Positions 5,572 through 6,866 of a stretch of 6,866 nt of DNA are shown here, piece after piece. The DNA comes from an uncultured Clostridia bacterium. GTDB lineage: Bacteria > Bacillota_A > Clostridia > Oscillospirales > Ruminococcaceae. The notes under the pieces were generated by a model that did not search any database, was not told where the DNA came from, and saw only the letters and a list, made by a program, of their open reading frames with translations. The stretch covers positions 1 through 6,866 of the forward strand of contig CAMVPV010000068.1 in NCBI GenBank assembly GCA_947169455.1, written 5' to 3'. Position 1 is the stretch's first letter. Every line of letters begins with the position of its first letter. Both the position numbers and the translations under genes were made by a program.

Positions 5572-6866
5572 ATGAAAAAAAGATCTTTTCGGACGATGAC
5601 CGCCTGTGCCCTCACTCTGCTCGTTCTGAGCGGCTGCACAAAGAAGATGCCTTCGCTCGAAAATGAAGACAGCAGATCAAAAGAAGAAAGCAGCATATAC
5701 AATATAGTTTATTTCAATGAGATAGGCACGCTGAACTATCTTGTGACCGACACAGAGGTGGATTACGCATTATGCGCAAACCTTGTGGATAATCTTGTTG
5801 ATTATGACAATTACGGGAATATCGTTCCCGGGCTTGCCGAAAGCTGGTCGTGCAATGAAGATATGACAGTGTGGACTTTCAATATACGCAGCGGTGTTAT
5901 GTGGGTGGACTGCGACGGTAATGATGTAGCGGAGGTAACAGCCGATGACTGGGTCGCGGCTGCACAGTATGTCAATGACGCCGCCAACGAAGCCGGCAAC
6001 CAGTATATCTACGATACCGGCGGCGTGGTGCATAACGCTCAGAACTATTACGACTACACCGAATATATGCTGCTCAGCGACGGCGGAAAGAATACCGTTG
6101 ATGAGGACGGAGAGGAGATAGAGCCGGCAGATGAGGTCAGACCCGAGGATATAGGCGTAAAGGCACTTGACGACCATACCCTTGTATATACGCTCGACCA
6201 GCCCTGCCCGTTTTTCCTGAGCTGCCTGTCCTATTCGGCGTATATGCCGGTAAACAGGGATTTCCTCAATGAAGCGGGAGATATGTTCGGGCGCAGCAAG
6301 GAGAATATACTTTACAACGGTGCGTTCAGGCTCACCGAGTATATACCGCAGGAAAAGCGAATCCTTGAAAAGAACGAAAAATACTGGGACAGTGACAATG
6401 TCCACATCGATGAGATACACGCGAAGTTCTGCCGCGATGTCCTTGAAGTGGGAGCGGAGCAGTTCCTGAGCGGAGATATCGACCAGGTACTGATAAGCAC
6501 GGAGGCTATGGACAAATGGATGTCTGACCCGGAGGCAGCTGCGCAGGTGCACAGTATGCGCCCCGATATAGCGTACAGCTATTTCTACAGCTTCAACTTC
6601 AATCCGGAGTTCGATGCGAAGTATGAGCCGGATAACTGGGGCAAAGCCGTCGTAAATGAGGATTTCCGCAAATCGCTGATATATTCGCTGGATCACAGGG
6701 CGCTGGCGGAGATATATGAGCCGTACAATCCCGAGATACTTTTACAGAAGACGGTAACGCCCATGACCTTTGTATCTGCCGGCGGAAAGGATTATACCGA
6801 GCTTGCCCCCTTTGAACAGATAACAGCGCGTGAAAGCACCGATACGGCGCTTGCGCAGAGCTTCAG
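5572..6866 (+). CDS. Family 5 (OppA/DppA-like) ABC substrate-binding lipoprotein, 3' end missing
   Basis: 431 residues are visible and the frame is still open at the window end; family members usually have 500-600. GGGGCGG (5561-5567) stands 4 nt before the ATG. Residues 1-22 are a lipoprotein signal with a basic start, a hydrophobic core and a Leu-Ser-Gly-Cys lipobox (19-22), so the mature protein would be lipid-linked at Cys22 on the outer face of the membrane. A Ser/Glu/Asp/Lys-rich tether follows. Family 5 hallmarks are present: Gly-Leu-Ala-Glu-Ser-Trp, then Trp-Thr-Phe-Asn-Ile-Arg-Ser-Gly-Val, then Thr-Ala-Asp-Asp-Trp-Val. Further on comes Tyr-Asn-Gly-Ala-Phe-Arg-Leu with Lys-Asn-Glu-Lys-Tyr-Trp. 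Such proteins deliver oligopeptides or other solutes to an ABC permease. The permease and ATPase genes are not in the window and may lie downstream. Being 11 nt after a sensor cyclase gene, it may also serve signalling. The ligand cannot be told from sequence. Confidence 0.93.
   Translation, partial: MKKRSFRTMTACALTLLVLSGCTKKMPSLENEDSRSKEESSIYNIVYFNEIGTLNYLVTDTEVDYALCANLVDNLVDYDNYGNIVPGLAESWSCNEDMTVWTFNIRSGVMWVDCDGNDVAEVTADDWVAAAQYVNDAANEAGNQYIYDTGGVVHNAQNYYDYTEYMLLSDGGKNTVDEDGEEIEPADEVRPEDIGVKALDDHTLVYTLDQPCPFFLSCLSYSAYMPVNRDFLNEAGDMFGRSKENILYNGAFRLTEYIPQEKRILEKNEKYWDSDNVHIDEIHAKFCRDVLEVGAEQFLSGDIDQVLISTEAMDKWMSDPEAAAQVHSMRPDIAYSYFYSFNFNPEFDAKYEPDNWGKAVVNEDFRKSLIYSLDHRALAEIYEPYNPEILLQKTVTPMTFVSAGGKDYTELAPFEQITARESTDTALAQSF

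Noticed and set aside
5770..6696. 308-residue open frame on the - strand
   Set aside because: It lies wholly inside the lipoprotein gene, has no good ribosome site, and its product is a low-quality Ile/Val/Arg-rich sequence without motifs. The + strand frame has clear family hallmarks.

Overview
All recognisable genes lie on the + strand. The window looks like a chromosomal segment of a gut or rumen Gram-positive bacterium of the Ruminococcus/Oscillospiraceae type. This is an inference from several signs: purine-rich Shine-Dalgarno sites (gggagg, agggagg), a perfect sigma-A promoter, Rho-independent terminators, a WXG100 protein, a membrane-anchored sensor with a GGDEF domain, a lipobox substrate-binding protein, and frequent ATA (Ile) and AGG (Arg) codons in mid-GC DNA.

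Layout. (1) 1-1138: the end of a type VII secretion (T7SS) cluster. It holds the C-terminal part of a WXG100 protein and, 13 nt later, an Ala-rich protein with a helical head, an Asn/Tyr-rich patch, a glycine-zipper membrane helix and a basic/acidic helical tail. (2) 1139-1493: a 355-nt intergenic region with a perfect extended -10 promoter, two terminator-like hairpins directly downstream (possibly one ~88-nt small RNA) and a long bulged inverted repeat. (3) 1494-3895: a two-gene unit. The first gene encodes a secreted HEXXH protein with a probable ricin-type beta-trefoil tail. The second encodes a flavodoxin-fold NAD(P)H oxidoreductase fused to an extra ~105-residue domain. (4) 3896-4096: a short AT-rich gap with a possible promoter. 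(5) 4097-6866: a dCache-GGDEF diguanylate cyclase followed after 11 nt by a family 5 (OppA/DppA-like) solute-binding lipoprotein that runs off the window.

How the genes may work together (inference). The last two genes look like an extracellular sensing and uptake module: a lipoprotein captures a peptide-like solute and a membrane cyclase makes c-di-GMP in response to an outside signal. The HEXXH protein could act on an extracellular protein or glycoprotein. The T7SS pair probably belongs to a larger secretion locus upstream. I see no CRISPR array, insertion sequence, tRNA or rRNA. The least explained items are the promoter/double-hairpin element, the glycine-zipper T7SS neighbour and the oxidoreductase fusion.
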